From Sulfurirhabdus autotrophica (lineage in GTDB: Bacteria; Pseudomonadota; Gammaproteobacteria; Burkholderiales; SMCO01), in NCBI RefSeq assembly GCF_004346685.1, contig NZ_SMCO01000002.1, forward strand, positions 56,940 through 120,939: a stretch of 64,000 nt of DNA, read 5' to 3'. Both the position numbers and the translations under genes were made by a program. The notes under the pieces are model-generated. The model was not told the DNA's origin. It was given only the letters and a program-made list of their open reading frames with translations, and made no database searches. Below, piece after piece: positions 61,540 to 64,000 of the stretch; the stretch's first letter is position 1; every line of letters begins with the position of its first letter.

Positions 61540-63624
61540 TTATCCTGCAGCGGGTATCCCGGAAAAACGCGACTGCAATGCCTGAAATGCAGTCTCCCTG
61601 GATTTAAATATGTTTTCTTCACCTAACAGGTCCGGCAAACCTGCACGCTCAAATTTTTCACGAACAGGCTGTTTGAGACTGCTGAATGCCAGGCTGACAT
61701 TCGCTTTTTTCATATACTCGGCGATTTCGCGTATTTTCTCCTCACCTGAAGCGTCAATACTATTAATGCCATTCCCTATAACCAATATCATTTTAGCATC
61801 AGGAAATTCAGCATGTGCGCGCAAAATTACCTCTTCAAAGTGTGCCGCGTTCAGAAAGTCCAGCGAGCCATCGTAACGTACTGTAGCAAAGTGAGTGCTA
61901 AAGGGCGCCAGCGCATGCTCCTTCATGTCACTTAATCTGCCATCAGGCAACTGCCCCAGCATGACTGCACGCGGTTTCATCTGTCGCACCAGCAGTAATA
62001 GCACCGTAAGCCCAACCCCGATCAACACCCCATTGGCAATCGCTGGCGCCATTGCCAGCGTAGCTACAAAGGTAATCACTCCAGTCAACGCACCCAGTTT
62101 ATCCACTTTCCACGCTACAAAAAGTGGACGTGTTTTGATAAGGTCGAACACCGACAACATCACGATCACTGCCAGCACTGCCAGTGGCAAGTGATACAGG
62201 AGTGAAGTAAAGAACATCAATACCAGCGCCACCGCTAGCGCACTCACTATAGCGAACATACCGGTGCGAGCCCCCATACGCGCCGCTACTGCCGAACGGG
62301 AGAAAGAGCCACTAACGACAAAGGAATGAAAGAACGAGCCGACGATATTAGCCAAACCCTGACCGATCAGTTCACGGCTAGGATTAATCTTTTCACGCGT
62401 CATAGCTGAAATTGCCTTGGAAATGGAAGTCGCTTCCAGAAAACCGATAAGCGCCATGACCAAGGCTCCTGGCAACAGCGCCATGAACAGATCCCAATGG
62501 ATATGAGGTACAGAAAATGTCGGCAAACCAACTGGGATATTGCCTACCACGCGGCCACCACCAGTAAAGACAATCTGACCATCTTTGATCTTGCCAAAGC
62601 GCCAATTCGACTTTCCTTCTTGCCTGTCAGCCATAAACATATAAGTCCCATCAGCTTGCTCGATGCGTTTAAATTTGATCGCGTGCAATTCAACTCGGCG
62701 TTGATTGTTATCTGCCTTTAGTTTGATGATTTTCCGCCGCGCCAGATCAGCCTGGGCATTTAGCCCTGACTCAACTTCTTCTGAGTCCACGCTTTTTTTC
62801 AATTCACGCAGGTGCTGGTTGATGTCAGAAAGCTGTATTGTCAGAGCCTTTACCTGCTTTTCAGTTTCAGCATACATAAGTATTTCTGTCTGCGCTTGAG
62901 GACTGCCTACAGCCGATACCTGCACACTCTGATTGCGTTCGAAACCGATAGCCCAACTTGCCAGCGTGGTAATCACCACAGCAACCAGAATACCTGGAAT
63001 ACGTGGAAGAAAACGCCGCAAACCAAGCATGATTGCGGCCGTAGCCAGAGCAAACCCTATTGTCGGCCAATGTGCCTGCCCTATCTGGGCGACAACACGC
63101 CACAGGTCAGCCATGAACACATCACTGCGCGGAAACGGCACGTTCAGCACCTCGGCAAGTAAGGACAACCCGATTATCAGCGCAGCGGCATTGGTAAAAC
63201 CGACAACTACCGGACTGGACAAAAGGTTGACCATCGCCCCCAGGCGAAGAAATCCAAGTATCAGCCGCAACACGCCTACCATCAGTGCCAGCATAAGGGA
63301 AAGCTCAATAAACTTATCACTGCCAGGCGTAGCAAAAGGGACAATAGTGACGGCAGAAATCAGCGCCAGCATAGCTACTGGTCCGGTGTGCAACTGGTTG
63401 GATGAGCCCCACATTGACCCAATAACCACGGGCAGAAGGGAAGCATATAACCCATACACTACTGGCAAACCCGCTAGTTGTGCATAAGCCATGCTTTGCG
63501 GTACCAGAATCAATGCCACCGTAATTCCGGCGACCAGATCAGCACGCATTTTTTCCTGAGTGAGCGGAAACCATCTTAAAAATGGAAACAATGTCTTCAA
63601 AATGGATTTCTTTTCGGTATTCAT
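61540..63624 (-). CDS. SulP-family anion transporter with coiled-coil insertion and STAS domain (first copy)
   Basis: A 694-residue transporter, clearly a paralogue of the following gene. It shares MRADLVAGITVALILVPQSM, AYAQLAGLPVVYGLYASLLP, MWGSSNQLHTGPVAMLALIS, LIGQGLANIVGSFFHSFVVS and a STAS domain (DGSLDFLNAAHFEEVILRAH, INSIDASGEEKIREIAEYM). It carries the same extra segment (about residues 222-360: QVKALTIQLSDINQHLREL, RRKIIKLKADNNQRRVELHA, then SNWRFGKIKDGQIVFTGGGR). Its start overlaps the cbbO stop by four bases (ATGA), so it is translated with a RubisCO-activase component; this favours a role in inorganic-carbon uptake. The two SulP genes are 61 bp apart. Confidence 0.9.
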   Translation of the reverse strand: MNTEKKSILKTLFPFLRWFPLTQEKMRADLVAGITVALILVPQSMAYAQLAGLPVVYGLYASLLPVVIGSMWGSSNQLHTGPVAMLALISAVTIVPFATPGSDKFIELSLMLALMVGVLRLILGFLRLGAMVNLLSSPVVVGFTNAAALIIGLSLLAEVLNVPFPRSDVFMADLWRVVAQIGQAHWPTIGFALATAAIMLGLRRFLPRIPGILVAVVITTLASWAIGFERNQSVQVSAVGSPQAQTEILMYAETEKQVKALTIQLSDINQHLRELKKSVDSEEVESGLNAQADLARRKIIKLKADNNQRRVELHAIKFKRIEQADGTYMFMADRQEGKSNWRFGKIKDGQIVFTGGGRVVGNIPVGLPTFSVPHIHWDLFMALLPGALVMALIGFLEATSISKAISAMTREKINPSRELIGQGLANIVGSFFHSFVVSGSFSRSAVAARMGARTGMFAIVSALAVALVLMFFTSLLYHLPLAVLAVIVMLSVFDLIKTRPLFVAWKVDKLGALTGVITFVATLAMAPAIANGVLIGVGLTVLLLLVRQMKPRAVMLGQLPDGRLSDMKEHALAPFSTHFATVRYDGSLDFLNAAHFEEVILRAHAEFPDAKMILVIGNGINSIDASGEEKIREIAEYMKKANVSLAFSSLKQPVREKFERAGLPDLLGEENIFKSRETAFQALQSRFSGIPAAG

Positions 63625-64000
63625 CGTGTCAATCCCATATAAAGCATAGGTAGTTTCTCCGGCAAGCGTTGAACGTGATCCACCACCATGTAATTCTTGG
63701 CACCAAAAATGCGCGATACGTACTGATCAGCTCTAGGGTCCAGGCTTAGGCAATAAGTTGAAACGCCGTTACGTGTTAGCTCCTCTACTGCTTTTTTGGC
63801 ATCAAAACGCAGATATTGTGGATCGCGCACATCATTGTCAGCAGGTTCGCCATCTGTTATCACCAGCAGCAATTTTTTACTGCTGTGCTGCTGTTTCAGA
63901 ATCGATCCTGCATGACGCATTGCAGCGCCCATACGCGTGGAAAGCTGCCCGCTCATGCCTGCCAGACGAGACTTTGCTTTATCGTTATAAGGCGAGCCAA
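63621..64000 (-). CDS. cbbO: CbbO/NorD-like VWA-domain protein, C-terminal part (runs off the window)
   Basis: The last 125 or so codons of a VWA-domain protein whose start is beyond the right edge. Visible: STRMGAAMRHAGSILKQQHS, then KKLLLVITDGEPADNDVRDP, FDAKKAVEELTRNGVSTYCL and SLDPRADQYVSRIFGAKNYM. TRMG and TDGEP are the last part of the metal-ion-dependent adhesion site. This ending is shared by CbbO (RubisCO activase partner of CbbQ) and NorD. I prefer CbbO because the overlapping downstream gene is a SulP transporter and prk is in the window, but NorD cannot be excluded without the rest. Confidence 0.78.
   Translation of the reverse strand, partial: GSPYNDKAKSRLAGMSGQLSTRMGAAMRHAGSILKQQHSSKKLLLVITDGEPADNDVRDPQYLRFDAKKAVEELTRNGVSTYCLSLDPRADQYVSRIFGAKNYMVVDHVQRLPEKLPMLYMGLTR

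Noticed and set aside
1..64000. CRISPR arrays, tRNA or rRNA genes, insertion sequences, prophage
   Set aside because: No regularly spaced repeats, tRNA-like cloverleaf with conserved T-loop, rRNA sequence, transposase or phage structural gene was seen on either strand. Small tRNAs missed by eye cannot be fully excluded without a dedicated search.

Overview
The window looks like a chromosomal segment from a betaproteobacterial chemolithoautotroph, most likely of the Nitrosomonadales (Gallionellaceae/Sulfuricellaceae type). This rests on gene content: phosphoribulokinase and a CbbO-type VWA protein (Calvin cycle), a QmoAB-HdrCB-like electron-transfer operon as in dissimilatory sulfur metabolism, PEP-CTERM proteins with their EpsA regulator, RhlE, and the CobD/CbiB-like and DUF2789/DUF3025/DUF938 families. 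No rRNA, tRNA, CRISPR array, insertion sequence or phage module was seen. The species cannot be named from this window.

Layout. 1-2381: a two-partner secretion pair, TpsB followed by the start of a filamentous-haemagglutinin-like TpsA that runs off the left edge. 2549-5956: a secreted phosphate-binding-protein-like gene, a PEP-CTERM protein behind a probable cyclic-di-GMP (GEMM-I-like) riboswitch, and the LuxR-type regulator EpsA. 6067-15609: an eleven-gene minus-strand operon for a hybrid type II secretion / type IV pilus-like machine (major pseudopilin, platform, ATPase, PilM/N/O/P-like proteins, a secretin ending in a cohesin-like domain, three more pseudopilins). 16035-19000: a second PEP-CTERM gene, a MerB-like protein that has lost one catalytic cysteine, and an ammonium transporter with a textbook sigma-54 promoter and two NtrC-like sites. 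19093-20370: an HDOD/degenerate-EAL signalling protein. 20818-25927: the qmoA-qmoB-hdrC-hdrB operon.

26375-43300: mostly housekeeping and conserved genes (phosphodiesterase, ppa, CobD/CbiB-like, MBL hydrolase, MYG1, proline iminopeptidase, prfC, M61 peptidase, AEC transporter, CnoX-like thioredoxin, Yip1) with a ccdAB toxin-antitoxin pair at 33.7-34.3 kb and an unusual modular acidic membrane protein at 40450-41727. 43451-48376: an arsR-aas-amidohydrolase-lplT operon for lysophospholipid recycling. 48610-49560: phosphoribulokinase. 50.1-57.4 kb: an oxidoreductase, DUF3025, a Rossmann protein, DUF938, rhlE and purEK. 57449-64000: a minus-strand operon reading cbbO (partial) - sulP - sulP - aldolase-like - sua5, in which both SulP transporters share an extra soluble segment of about 130 residues and the aldolase-like protein lacks most expected metal ligands.

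Taken together, the left half is about surface and secreted proteins, with at least one gene apparently controlled by c-di-GMP. The middle holds nitrogen uptake and sulfur-linked electron transfer. The right end is a carbon-fixation accessory locus in which the tandem SulP proteins could import inorganic carbon. The observations I would follow first are the riboswitch, a 16-base box shared by both PEP-CTERM genes, the SulP insertion, the degenerate aldolase, and the repeat protein at 40.4 kb.
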